Assembly (NCBI RefSeq): GCF_000761485.1
Contig: NZ_JPMX01000028.1
Span: 17,190-81,189, forward strand
Reading direction: 5' to 3'
Origin: Modestobacter caceresii
Lineage (GTDB): Bacteria > Actinomycetota > Actinomycetes > Mycobacteriales > Geodermatophilaceae
DNA: 64,000 bases
In this document: positions 7,998-16,430 of the stretch, one piece after another
Numbering within the stretch: position 1 is the stretch's first letter
Layout: the number at the start of each line of letters is the position of its first letter
Made by a program: the position numbers and the translations under genes
Notes under the pieces: model-generated
What the model saw: only the letters and a program-made list of their open reading frames with translations
What the model was told of the DNA's origin: nothing
The model's database searches: none

Positions 7998-9095
7998 TCA
8001 GTCGACCCGCTGCTGGGTCTGGGCGTCGAACACGTGCAGGGCACCGCGGTCCGCGCCCAGCCAGAGCTGCTGCCCGGCGGCGACCGGGGTGCGGGGCTCG
8101 GTGCGCACCACCAGGTCCGCGGAGTGCAGCACGTCGTCGGGGGCGTCGGCGAGGGAGGTGTAGAGGAAGGCGTCCGAGCCCAGCTGCTCCACCACGTTGA
8201 CCCGGACCGGCAGGCCCTCACCGGGGCCGACCAGGCGCACTGTCTCGGGGCGGAACCCGACGGTCACCTTCCCGTTGCTCGCCGCGGCCCGGGTCAGATG
8301 GTCCCGGGGGACCGGCAGCATCCCGCTGCCGACCTGCACGCCGCCGTCCACCGCGTCTCCGGTGACCAGGTTCATCGCCGGGGAGCCGATGAAGCCGGCG
8401 ACGAAGACGTTGGCCGGCCGGTCGTAGAGGACGCCGGGGGTGTCGCACTGCTGCAGGACGCCGTCCTTGAGCACCGCGACCCGGTCGCCCATCGTCATCG
8501 CCTCGACCTGGTCGTGGGTGACGTAGACGGTCGTGGTGCCCAGCCGGCGCTGCAGGGCCGCGATCTGGGTGCGGGTCTGCACGCGGAGCTTGGCGTCCAG
8601 GTTGGACAGCGGCTCGTCCATCAGGAAGACCTGCGGGTTGCGCACGATCGCCCGGCCCATGGCCACGCGCTGGCGCTGGCCACCGGACAGCGCCTTCGGC
8701 CGGCGGGACAGGTACGGCTCCAGGTCCAGGATCTTCGCCGCCTCGCGGACCCGGGTGGCCCGCTCGTCCTTGGAGAGGCCCGCGAGCTTGAGCGCGAAGC
8801 CCATGTTCTCCTCGACCGTCATGTGCGGGTACAGGGCGTAGTTCTGGAACACCATCGCGATGTCCCGCTCCTTGGGCGGGGAGTCGGTGACGTCCCGGTC
8901 GCCGATCACGATCGACCCGGTGTCGACCTCCTCCAGTCCGGCGAGCATCCGCAGGGACGTGGACTTGCCGCACCCAGAGGGCCCGACCAGGACGAGGAAC
9001 TCGCCGTCGGCGATCTCCAGGTCCAGGGAGTCGACCGCAGGCCGCTCGGACTTGGGGTAGATCCGGCTGGCCTGCTGGAAGGACACGGTGGCCAT
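7998..9095 (-). CDS. Sugar ABC transporter ATPase, UgpC/MsiK type
   Basis: 365 residues. Walker A GPSGCGKST (38-46), Q-loop in VFQNYALYPHM, signature LSGGQRQR (from 136), Walker B VFLMDEPLSNLD (Asp160/Glu161) and H-loop YVTHD are all present. A C-terminal OB-like TOBE region follows (VGFRPETVRL), as in MalK/UgpC/MsiK. It provides ATP hydrolysis for the two permeases upstream. In Streptomyces the cellobiose transporter relies on a remote, shared MsiK; here an ATPase lies inside the operon, which could be dedicated or could still serve several importers. Confidence 0.93.
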   Translation of the reverse strand: MATVSFQQASRIYPKSERPAVDSLDLEIADGEFLVLVGPSGCGKSTSLRMLAGLEEVDTGSIVIGDRDVTDSPPKERDIAMVFQNYALYPHMTVEENMGFALKLAGLSKDERATRVREAAKILDLEPYLSRRPKALSGGQRQRVAMGRAIVRNPQVFLMDEPLSNLDAKLRVQTRTQIAALQRRLGTTTVYVTHDQVEAMTMGDRVAVLKDGVLQQCDTPGVLYDRPANVFVAGFIGSPAMNLVTGDAVDGGVQVGSGMLPVPRDHLTRAAASNGKVTVGFRPETVRLVGPGEGLPVRVNVVEQLGSDAFLYTSLADAPDDVLHSADLVVRTEPRTPVAAGQQLWLGADRGALHVFDAQTQQRVD

Positions 9096-9147
9096 GGTCA
9101 GGTACCTCTCGGGAGGAGGGAGGGGGAGGACGGAGTCGCGCAGTGGG

Positions 9148-10059
9148 TCATCCCTTCACCGCGCCCTGCATGATGCCGCCGACGATCTGCTTGCCCAGGA
9201 TCGTGAAGACGATCAGGACGGGCAGCGTGCCCAGCAGGGTGCCGGCCATGATCACCGAGCGCTGGGGCACGTAGCCCGAGCCCAGTCCGGCCAGCGCCAC
9301 CTGGACCGTCGGGTTGGCGGTGGTCAGCGCGATGAGCGGCCAGAAGAACTCGTTCCAGGCGGTGAGGAACGTGAGCATCGCCAGCACGGCCATCGCCGGC
9401 CGGGCGACCGGGACGACGATCGACCAGAAGATCCGGAACGTCGAGGCGCCGTCAACCCGGCCGGCCTCCAGCAGCTCGTTGGGCAGCGCGGAGATCAGGT
9501 ACTGCCGCATGAAGAAGACGCCGAAGGCGCTGACCAGCGTGGGCAGGATGACCGCCTGCAGCTGGTTCACCCACTGGAGCTCGGCGATCATCATGAACAG
9601 CGGGATCACCGCCAGCTGGGTCGGCACCATCATCGTGCCGATCACCAGGCCCAGCAGCACGCCCTTGCCGCGGAACTGGAGCTTGGCGAAGGCGAACCCG
9701 GCCAGCGTGCAGAAGAGCACGGTGCCGACGGTGATGCTGCCGGCGACCAGCACCGAGTTGAGGATCGCCTTGCCGATCGGTGCCTGCTCCAGCGCCGCCT
9801 GGAAGTTGTCGAACAGGCTGGCGTTGGGCAGGAACGGCGGCGGGGTCGCGGCGATCTCGGCGTTGGTGTGCGAACCCGCGACGAGGGTCCAGTAGAGCGG
9901 GAAGATCGAGACCAGCGCCACCAGGGTCAGCAGCGTGTAGGTCACCGGGCCGGGCTTGCCGGCCTTGCTGCCGCCACGGTGGCCGCGGCGGCGGGTCGTC
10001 GGGGCCGCGGGCGGGGTGTCCCGGCCGGTGTCGGTGACGGGAGGAGCGAGGGTCGCCAT
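9148..10059 (-). CDS. Sugar ABC transporter permease, MalG/CebG type
   Basis: 303 residues with six predicted membrane helices. The first follows a basic N-terminus rich in Arg and Lys. The cytoplasmic EAA loop that contacts the ATPase reads LLEAGRVDGASTFRIFWSIV. Second permease of the importer, 9 bp after its partner. By operon position it should form the channel for cello-oligosaccharides together with the upstream permease. Confidence 0.92.
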   Translation of the reverse strand: MATLAPPVTDTGRDTPPAAPTTRRRGHRGGSKAGKPGPVTYTLLTLVALVSIFPLYWTLVAGSHTNAEIAATPPPFLPNASLFDNFQAALEQAPIGKAILNSVLVAGSITVGTVLFCTLAGFAFAKLQFRGKGVLLGLVIGTMMVPTQLAVIPLFMMIAELQWVNQLQAVILPTLVSAFGVFFMRQYLISALPNELLEAGRVDGASTFRIFWSIVVPVARPAMAVLAMLTFLTAWNEFFWPLIALTTANPTVQVALAGLGSGYVPQRSVIMAGTLLGTLPVLIVFTILGKQIVGGIMQGAVKG

Positions 10060-10068
10060 GCCGGTCTC

Positions 10069-11052
10069 CTACCGGTCGGCCCGGGCGCGGAGGCGGCCGA
10101 TGACGGCGTTGACCCCCACGATCACCAGGATGATCATGAACATGGCCCAGGCCGTGGTGGCTGCCTGGCCGATGTGGAAGTTGCTCCAGCCCTGCTGGTA
10201 CATCAGCAGGCCGAGCGTCTGGTACTGCCCCGAGGAGCCGCCGGAGGTGGTGCCGTTGCCGGCGAACAGCAGCGGCTCGCCGAACAGCTGCACGGCGCCG
10301 ATGGTGGAGACGACGATGGTGAACAGGATCGTCGGGCGCAGCGACGGGATCGTCACGTGCAGGAACTGCTTCCACTTGCTCGCGCCGTCGATCTCCGCGG
10401 CCTCGTAGAGCTCACCGGGGATCGACTGCATCGCGGCCAGGTAGATCAGCGCGTTGTAGCCGGTCCAGCGCCAGGTGACGATCACCGCGATGGCGACCTG
10501 GCTGCTGACCGTCCCGGCCTCCCAGTCGATGGCCTGCAGGCCGACGGCTTCCAGCATGGTGTTGATCAGGCCGTAGTCGCGGCCGAAGAGCTGGGAGAAG
10601 ACCAGCGTCGCCGCGGCGATGGACGTCGCGTAGGGCATCAGCATCACGGTGCGGAAGAAGGTGCGGCCGCGGAGCTTGTAGTTCAGCAGGTGGGCCAGCC
10701 CCAGGGCCATGCACAGCTGCGGCACCGTGGCCAGGATCCCGATGGTGAAGGTGTTGCGGGTGGCGTTCCAGAAGAACTCGCTCTGCAGCAGGTCGCGGTA
10801 GTTCTCCAGGCCCACCCAGGTGCCGCCGTTGATGTTCGACAGGCTGGTCTCGTGCAGCGAGACCCAGGCGGTGTACATGAACGGGTAGAGGCTGAACGCC
10901 GCGAACACCAGGAAGAACGGTGCGACGTAGGCGTAGCCCCAGCGGTTGCGGGTCAGCTGGCGGCGCTTGCGGGGACGGGCCGGGGGTGCGGCCGATCGGG
11001 GTGGTGGTGCGGCGATCGCCGCCTCGCGGACGGTGCCACTCGCGATGGTCAT
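10069..11052 (-). CDS. Sugar ABC transporter permease, MalF/CebF type
   Basis: 327 residues, six or more membrane helices, first at about 40-60 (WGYAYVAPFFLVFAAFSLYP). The EAA motif is LYEAAEIDGASKWKQFLHV. The N-terminal 35 residues are Arg/Pro rich and cytosolic. First permease of the operon, separated from the binding-protein gene by 153 bp that contain a strong hairpin. Substrate by context: cellobiose or related glucans. Confidence 0.92.
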   Translation of the reverse strand: MTIASGTVREAAIAAPPPRSAAPPARPRKRRQLTRNRWGYAYVAPFFLVFAAFSLYPFMYTAWVSLHETSLSNINGGTWVGLENYRDLLQSEFFWNATRNTFTIGILATVPQLCMALGLAHLLNYKLRGRTFFRTVMLMPYATSIAAATLVFSQLFGRDYGLINTMLEAVGLQAIDWEAGTVSSQVAIAVIVTWRWTGYNALIYLAAMQSIPGELYEAAEIDGASKWKQFLHVTIPSLRPTILFTIVVSTIGAVQLFGEPLLFAGNGTTSGGSSGQYQTLGLLMYQQGWSNFHIGQAATTAWAMFMIILVIVGVNAVIGRLRARADR

Positions 11053-11139
11053 GCAGGGTCCTCGACGGTGTCGGTGGGCGCGGATCGGGCCGGGCGGGTC
11101 CCGGGGGCGCGAGCGGGCCGGGACGGCGGGACCGGTGCA

Positions 11140-11171
11140 GGTGCCCGGGAGCGGGGACGCTCCCGGGCACC
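11140..11171 (-). terminator. Strong intergenic hairpin after the binding-protein gene
   Basis: A perfect 13-bp stem (GGTGCCCGGGAGC and its complement) with a 6-nt loop lies between the binding-protein gene and the first permease gene. There is no T-tract. As in other binding-protein transporters, such hairpins can stabilise the upstream message or partly stop transcription, giving excess binding protein. Confidence 0.65.
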
Positions 11172-11205
11172 GCGTCCGGTCGGCGGTGCGTTGAGCCGGG
11201 TGGGC

Positions 11206-12537
11206 TCAGCCGCCGGTTGCCTGCTGGGCGGCCTTGAGGGCGTTGTCCCAGCCCTCGTCGATCTCGGCACCACCTGCGGCGACGTCGGTCAGCGCCGTGG
11301 TGAACGCCTCCTGGATCTGCGTGTCGTACGGGCCGATCGGGGTCCGCTGGATGTTCGCCGCCGACTCACCGAAGATCTCGCCGGTCGGGGCGTTGCTGAA
11401 GTACTCGTTGGTCGCACCGACGACCTCGGGGTCCTCGGCCGCCTGCGGGCTGGAGGGGAAGTGCGCCGCGCGGGTGAACATCTTCACCTGCTGCTCCGGT
11501 GCGGTCAGCCACTCGACGAGGTCCTTGGCCGCCTCGACGTTCGGGCCGTCGGCCGGGACGCCGAGGAAGGAGCCGCCCCAGTTGCTGGCGCTCTCGTCGG
11601 AGCCGGGCAGCGGGGCGATGTCCCAGAGGCCGGCCCCCGCCTCACCCATCTGGGAGCTGATGTAACCCAGCATCCAGGCCGGGCAGGCGATCGTGGCGAA
11701 GGCCCCGTTGGGGAAGGCCGCGACCCACTCGTCGCCGAACTGCGACAGATTGGCGGTCAGGCCCTCGTCGGCGGCCTGGCTGGCGTACTCCCAGGCCTGC
11801 TCGACCCCGTCGCTCTCCGCGGGGATCGGGTTGCCCTCCTCGTCGTTGTAGGCCAGGTCGCCCTGGTAGACCGAGGAGGAGAAGATGCTCGCCGGGCTGT
11901 CGAGGAAGAAGCTGTTGGCGGGCTTGGTCGGGGAGGCCATGTACTGCTCGGCGACCTCGAGGTACTCGTCCCAGGTGGGCCACAGCGCCGCGACCTCGGC
12001 CGGGTCGGTGGGCAGGCCGGCCTGCTCGAACATGTCCTTGCGGTAGCACATGGCCTGCGGGCCGGTGTCGGTGCCGAGGGCGATCGTGGCACCGTCGGAG
12101 GTGGAGGCCTGGCCCCACTTCCAGTCGTAGAAGTTGCCCTCCAGCTCGTCGGCGTTCTCCTCCTGGCTCCAGTCGACGAACTCGTCGGCGTGGTTGCGCA
12201 CGACGTCGGCGATGAAGCCGATCTCCATGGCCTGGACGTCGTCGAGGCCGGAGTTGGCGGCCATCCGGGTCTGCAGCGACTTGTAGTAGGCCGCGGACTG
12301 GGCGACGTTGTTCTGCTTGATCGTGACGTTCGGGTGGAGCTCCATGTACTCGTCGTAGAGCCCCGCGTTGTCCAGGTCCATGGTGCCGAACGTGCCGACG
12401 GTCAGGGTGACCGGAGCGTCCGGGTCGTAGTCGGCGGCGTCGGCGCTCGCGTCGTCGGAACCGCCACAGCCGGCGGTCAGCAGGACCGCGGCCAGTGCCG
12501 CTCCCCACGCCGCCCTGCTCTTCGAGGAATGGAACAT
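11206..12537 (-). CDS. Sugar ABC transporter substrate-binding lipoprotein (CebE-like)
   Basis: 443 residues from the ATG at 12537, which has a good AGGAGGT seven bases upstream; the open frame extends further but without a signal. Lipobox LLTAGC with Cys24 as lipid anchor, preceded by a basic N-terminus and hydrophobic helix. The remainder is an extracellular type 1 solute-binding fold (family SBP_bac_1) with many aromatic residues expected for carbohydrate binding. It should capture cellobiose or cello-oligosaccharides outside and deliver them to the two permeases. Divergent from a LacI-family repressor; two palindromic operators lie in the shared 198-bp region. Ligand specificity is inferred from context. 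Confidence 0.92.
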   Translation of the reverse strand: MFHSSKSRAAWGAALAAVLLTAGCGGSDDASADAADYDPDAPVTLTVGTFGTMDLDNAGLYDEYMELHPNVTIKQNNVAQSAAYYKSLQTRMAANSGLDDVQAMEIGFIADVVRNHADEFVDWSQEENADELEGNFYDWKWGQASTSDGATIALGTDTGPQAMCYRKDMFEQAGLPTDPAEVAALWPTWDEYLEVAEQYMASPTKPANSFFLDSPASIFSSSVYQGDLAYNDEEGNPIPAESDGVEQAWEYASQAADEGLTANLSQFGDEWVAAFPNGAFATIACPAWMLGYISSQMGEAGAGLWDIAPLPGSDESASNWGGSFLGVPADGPNVEAAKDLVEWLTAPEQQVKMFTRAAHFPSSPQAAEDPEVVGATNEYFSNAPTGEIFGESAANIQRTPIGPYDTQIQEAFTTALTDVAAGGAEIDEGWDNALKAAQQATGG

Positions 12538-12593
12538 CTGACCTCCTGGGTCGTCCCGGGACGCGTGCTCCACTGCATCGTCCACCGGGGGCG

Positions 12594-12607
12594 TGAGAAC
12601 GCTCTCA
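12594..12607. promoter_or_regulatory. LacI-type operator in front of the transporter operon
   Basis: TGAGAACGCTCTCA, a near-palindrome with one central mismatch, lies 57 bp before the binding-protein ATG. It matches the related site 88 bp away and the one before the cellulase, so it is a likely repressor site for the transporter operon. Confidence 0.75.
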
Positions 12608-12681
12608 CGGCCGTGGCGCACAGAGTGGTCTGGGCCACAACCGGCTGTCAAGTAACAGCTGGATAACGCCGCAGGACTGTT

Positions 12682-12695
12682 GGAGAGCGCTCTCA
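12682..12695. promoter_or_regulatory. LacI-type operator in front of the regulator gene
   Basis: GGAGAGCGCTCTCA contains a perfect 12-bp palindrome GAGAGCGCTCTC at 12683-12694. It lies 41 bp before the regulator start and could mediate autoregulation. Its centre is about 88 bp (roughly eight helical turns) from the other operator, compatible with looping. Confidence 0.75.
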
Positions 12696-12735
12696 CAGTG
12701 CACCATGAGCACACTGGCCCGAGCACTGGAGACAC

Positions 12736-13764
12736 ATGACCGACACGATGCCGCGCGCCGCGGTGCCGACGCTGGACGAGGTCGCCCTGCTCGCCGGTGT
12801 GTCCCGCGCCACGGTGTCGCGGGTCGTCAACGACTCACCGCGGGTGAGCCCGGAGGCCCGGGCGGCGGTGCGGTCGGCGATCGCCGAGCTGCGCTACGTG
12901 CCCAACCGGATGGCCCGCAGCCTGGTCACCCGGCGCACCGACACCATCGCGCTGGTGCTCAACGAGCCCAACACCCAGGTCTTCTCCGACCCCTTCTTCG
13001 CCAGCATCGTGCGGGGCGTGTCCGCGACCCTGGCCGACACCGACCTGAACCTGGTGCTGCTGACCGCCCAGGACGAACGCGAGCAGGAGAAGATCGGCCG
13101 GTACGCCCGCATGGGCCACGTCGACGGCGTCATCCTGATGTCGGTGCACAGCGACGACCCGCTGCCCGACATCCTCGCCGAGGCCGGCATGCCCCTGGTG
13201 ATGTGCGGGCGGCCCTTCGACGACCGGGCGGTGTCCTACGTCGACGCCGACAACCGCGGCGGTGCCGAGGTCGCCACGGCGCACCTGATCGCCACCGGAC
13301 GCCGCCGGATCGCCACGATCACCGGGCCGCTGGACATGATCGCCGGGGTCGACCGGCTCGCCGGCCACCGGGCGGCGCTGGCCGCAGCCGGCCTGCAGTC
13401 GTTCCCGCAGCTGGAGGCGGAGGGCGACTTCACCGAGGCCGGCGGCGCCCGGGCGATGGAGTCGCTGCTGGGTCGCGACCCCGAGCTGGACGCGGTCTTC
13501 GTGGCCTCGGACCCGATGGCGGTGGGGGCGCTGAGTGCCCTGCGCGTCGCCGGCCGGCGGGTGCCCGAGGACGTCGCCGTGGTCGGCTTCGACGACGCCG
13601 CCGTCGCCACCCGGTGCGACCCGCCGCTGACCACGATCGCCCAGCCGCTGGCCGACATGACCCCGCTGCTCACCGAACTGCTGCTGCGCCAGATCGAGGG
13701 CGCGGGGGAGGCGGTGGAGTCCCGGGTGTGCCGCACCTCGCTCGTCCGGCGCGCCTCGGCGTAG
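12736..13764 (+). CDS. LacI-family transcriptional repressor (CebR-like)
   Basis: 342 residues. The N-terminal helix-turn-helix is TLDEVALLAGVSRATVSRVV (12-31) followed by the hinge region RMARSLVTRRTDTIALV. The ligand-binding domain is of the periplasmic-binding-protein type, with VDGVILMSVH and the late VAVVGFDDAAVATRCDPPLTT segment. It is divergent from the sugar-uptake operon and is flanked by two palindromic operators; a third is before the cellulase. By analogy with CebR it should bind DNA without inducer and be released by cellobiose or a cello-oligosaccharide. The inducer is inferred. Confidence 0.9.
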   Translation: MTDTMPRAAVPTLDEVALLAGVSRATVSRVVNDSPRVSPEARAAVRSAIAELRYVPNRMARSLVTRRTDTIALVLNEPNTQVFSDPFFASIVRGVSATLADTDLNLVLLTAQDEREQEKIGRYARMGHVDGVILMSVHSDDPLPDILAEAGMPLVMCGRPFDDRAVSYVDADNRGGAEVATAHLIATGRRRIATITGPLDMIAGVDRLAGHRAALAAAGLQSFPQLEAEGDFTEAGGARAMESLLGRDPELDAVFVASDPMAVGALSALRVAGRRVPEDVAVVGFDDAAVATRCDPPLTTIAQPLADMTPLLTELLLRQIEGAGEAVESRVCRTSLVRRASA

Positions 13765-13845
13765 CAGCGGGCGCCGCCCACCGGCCGGGTCGAGGGCGGG
13801 CGCTGTCGAAACGCGCGGGACACAGGCCCTGTCTAGGTTCGTCGC

Positions 13846-15486
13846 ATGGCGGACCTCTTCGACGGCTACCCGCTCGGGCAGCAGTGGGACGAGATGTTCG
13901 CGGCCCCCGGCCAGCCCCGCGCCCCCTACACCGGCCTGTTCAGCTCGCTGCAGCCGATGTCGGGGGAGGAGCTGGCCGCCCGGGCCGACGTCCTCTCGCA
14001 GACCTACCGCGACGCCGGGGTGACCTTCGCGCACGCCGGTGAGGAACAGCCCTTCCCGCTGGACATCGTGCCCCGGGTCATCGGCCACCAGGAGTGGTCG
14101 GTGATCGAGCGTGGGGTGGCCCAGCGGGTGTGGGCGCTGGAGGCGTTCCTGGCCGACGTCTACGGCGCCGGTGAGGTCTTCGCCGACCGGATCGTGCCGC
14201 GCTCCGTGGTGACCACCAGTGCGCACTTCCACCGGGCCGCGCACGGGCTGGTGCCGCCCAACGGCGTCCGGGTGCACGTCAGCGGCATCGACCTGGTGCG
14301 CGACGAGGCCGGCGACTTCCGGGTGCTGGAGGACAACCTCCGCTCGCCGTCGGGCGTCAGCTACGTGATCACCAACCGGGCGGCGATGACCTCGGTGCTG
14401 CCGGAGCTGTTCGGTGACCACCGGGTGCAGCCGGTCGCGGAGTACCCGGGCCGGCTGCTCGCCGCGTTGAAGGCCTCGGCACCGGCCGGCGTCAGCGACC
14501 CCACGGTCGTGCTGCTCACCCCCGGCGTCTACAACTCCGCCTACTTCGAGCACGCGCTGCTGGCCCGGCAGATGGGCGTGGAGCTGGTCGAGGGCCGGGA
14601 CCTGGTGTGCTCCGGCGGCCAGGTCAGCATGCGGACGACGGACGGCCAGCAGCGGGTCGACGTCATCTACCGCCGGATCGACGACGAGTTCCTCGACCCG
14701 GTCCACTTCCGCTCCGACTCGGTGATCGGCTGCGCCGGCGTGCTCAACGCCGCCCGCGCCGGCCGGGTGACCATCGCCAACGCGGTGGGCAACGGCGTCG
14801 CCGACGACAAGCTGCTCTACACCTGGGTGCCCGACCTCATCCGGTACTACCTGGGCGAGGAGCCGGTGCTCGCCAACGCCGAGACCCACCGGCTCGATGA
14901 GCCCGACACCGTCGAGTGGGTGCTCGCCTCGCTCGACCAGCTGGTGCTCAAGCCGGTCGACGGCTCGGGAGGCAAGGGCATCGTGATCGGGCCGCGGGCG
15001 GACGAGCGGACGCTGGAGGAGCTGGCGGTCAAGGTGCGCAGCAGCCCGCGGGACTGGATCGCGCAGGCGCCGATCGGCCTCTCGACGTCCCCGACGCTGA
15101 TCAACGGCCGGATCGCCCCGCGGCACGTCGACCTGCGGCCGTTCGCGGTCAACGACGGCACCGACGTCTGGGTGCTGCCCGGCGGGCTGACCCGGGTGGC
15201 GCTGCCCGAGGGCGAGCTGGTGGTCAACTCCAGCCAGGGCGGCGGCTCGAAGGACACCTGGGTGATCAGCGCGCCGCGCCCCGCGGTCGAGCCGGCACCC
15301 GAGCACGACGTCACCCGGATCGAGTTCACCACCGAGGACCTGCCGGTCGAGCCGCCGGCCCAGGACCCGGGCCCGCCCAACGACAACGCCCTCGCCCAGT
15401 CCCAGCAACAGCAGCAAGCCACCACCACCAAAATGGCCATTTTGGTGGAACGGGACGGCGGGGGACGGGGGAGTGCGCCGTGCTGA
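13846..15486 (+). CDS. Circularly permuted type 2 ATP-grasp protein
   Basis: 546 residues. Family marks include VIGHQEWSVIERGVAQR, LEDNLRSPSGVSYVI, VIYRRIDDEFLDP, LVLKPVDGSGGKGIVIGP, and VDLRPFAVNDG. These enzymes belong to the amidoligase-like branch of ATP-grasp proteins, in which nucleotide-binding subdomains are rearranged; they are predicted to form peptide or amide bonds but no physiological substrate is known to me. The last about 60 residues after the conserved core are low complexity and include a Gln run, followed by TTTKMAILVE encoded by an AT-rich perfect palindrome. It overlaps the next gene by 7 bp, forming a three-gene unit with alpha-E and transglutaminase genes. Confidence 0.9.
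   Translation: MADLFDGYPLGQQWDEMFAAPGQPRAPYTGLFSSLQPMSGEELAARADVLSQTYRDAGVTFAHAGEEQPFPLDIVPRVIGHQEWSVIERGVAQRVWALEAFLADVYGAGEVFADRIVPRSVVTTSAHFHRAAHGLVPPNGVRVHVSGIDLVRDEAGDFRVLEDNLRSPSGVSYVITNRAAMTSVLPELFGDHRVQPVAEYPGRLLAALKASAPAGVSDPTVVLLTPGVYNSAYFEHALLARQMGVELVEGRDLVCSGGQVSMRTTDGQQRVDVIYRRIDDEFLDPVHFRSDSVIGCAGVLNAARAGRVTIANAVGNGVADDKLLYTWVPDLIRYYLGEEPVLANAETHRLDEPDTVEWVLASLDQLVLKPVDGSGGKGIVIGPRADERTLEELAVKVRSSPRDWIAQAPIGLSTSPTLINGRIAPRHVDLRPFAVNDGTDVWVLPGGLTRVALPEGELVVNSSQGGGSKDTWVISAPRPAVEPAPEHDVTRIEFTTEDLPVEPPAQDPGPPNDNALAQSQQQQQATTTKMAILVERDGGGRGSAPC
15425..15448. repeat. AT-rich perfect 24-bp palindrome inside the ATP-grasp gene tail
   Basis: The half-site CCACCAAAATGG is followed directly by its exact reverse complement. 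At 46% GC it stands out sharply from the surrounding sequence. It encodes part of the variable C-terminal tail, so it can have been inserted or maintained without harming the conserved domain. No second copy was noticed in this window. Confidence 0.9.
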
Positions 15487-16430
15487 GTCGGATCGCGGAG
15501 TCGCTGTTCTGGATCGGGCGCTACGTCGAGCGCGCCGACGACACCGCCCGGATCCTCGACGTGCACACCCAGCGGCTGGTCGAGGACCCGTGGATCGACG
15601 AGCAGCGGGCCTGCGCCAACCTGCTGGCGCTGATGGGTGCGCCCTGCCCGCCCGAGGAGGCCGACACCGAGCGGGTGCTGGCCACCCTGGCCTTCGACCG
15701 GGCCAGCCCGAGCTCCATCACCGGAGCGCTGTCGGCCGCCCGGGAGAACGCCCGCGGCGCGCGTGAGGTGCTGTCGGCGGAGATCTGGGAGTCGCTCAAC
15801 GTCACCCACAACGCGCTGCCGCAGCAGCGCACGATGGCCCGCCGGTACGGCCCGCACTCGCTGTTCCGGTTCGTCCGGGAGCGGTCGGCGATGGTCTTCG
15901 GCCTCGCCGACGCCACGATGAGCCGCGACGAGGGCTGGCTGTTCCTGATCCTGGGGCGGTCGCTGGAGCGGGTCGACATGACCGCCCGGATGCTCTCGAC
16001 CCGGGTGCTGGCCGGTGACGCCGCGCCGTCCTGGACCCTCGTGCTGCGCTCGACCGGCGCCTACGAGCCCTACCTGCGCACCTACCGCGGCGCGGTCAAC
16101 TCCAGCCGGGCCGCGGAGTTCCTGCTGCTGGACCGGCTCTTCCCGCGCTCGGTGTTCGCCTCGCTGGAGCGGGCGGAGGGGTGCCTGGCCGAGCTGGAGC
16201 GGGCCAACGTGCGCGAGGGTCACCGGATCGGCGTCGCCGGTGAGGCGCACCGGATCGTCGGCCGGGCCCGGACGATGCTGGAGTTCATGCAGACCGACGA
16301 GATCCTGGCGCGGCTGCCGGCCCGGCTGGACGAGCTGCAGCGCACCTGCTCAGCCGCCAGCGAGGCGGTCACCAACCGGTTCTTCACCGAGCAGGCGCCC
16401 CAGGTCTGGGTGCCGGAAGGCGCAGGGTGA
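15480..16430 (+). CDS. Alpha-E domain protein (DUF403)
   Basis: 316 residues from the GTG at 15480, which begins the conserved opening LSRIAESLFWIGRYVERADD. All-helical, with many conserved Arg, and WLFLILGRSLERVDMTARML in the middle. The family has no known activity; it is found next to circularly permuted ATP-grasp and transglutaminase genes in many bacteria, sometimes with the proteasome-like peptidase Anbu. The start overlaps the upstream gene by 7 bp and its stop overlaps the downstream start by 4 bp, so the three proteins are probably made in fixed ratio and may work as a complex. Confidence 0.9.
   Translation: MLSRIAESLFWIGRYVERADDTARILDVHTQRLVEDPWIDEQRACANLLALMGAPCPPEEADTERVLATLAFDRASPSSITGALSAARENARGAREVLSAEIWESLNVTHNALPQQRTMARRYGPHSLFRFVRERSAMVFGLADATMSRDEGWLFLILGRSLERVDMTARMLSTRVLAGDAAPSWTLVLRSTGAYEPYLRTYRGAVNSSRAAEFLLLDRLFPRSVFASLERAEGCLAELERANVREGHRIGVAGEAHRIVGRARTMLEFMQTDEILARLPARLDELQRTCSAASEAVTNRFFTEQAPQVWVPEGAG

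Noticed and set aside
9088..12666. Very long open frame (about 1190 codons) on the plus strand
   Set aside because: It lies exactly antisense to five clearly recognisable transporter genes; its translation is low complexity (Arg, Gly, Asp, Gln) without domains. Such shadow frames are expected at this GC content.
12835..15417. Long minus-strand open frame (860 codons)
   Set aside because: Antisense to the LacI and ATP-grasp genes; composition artefact.
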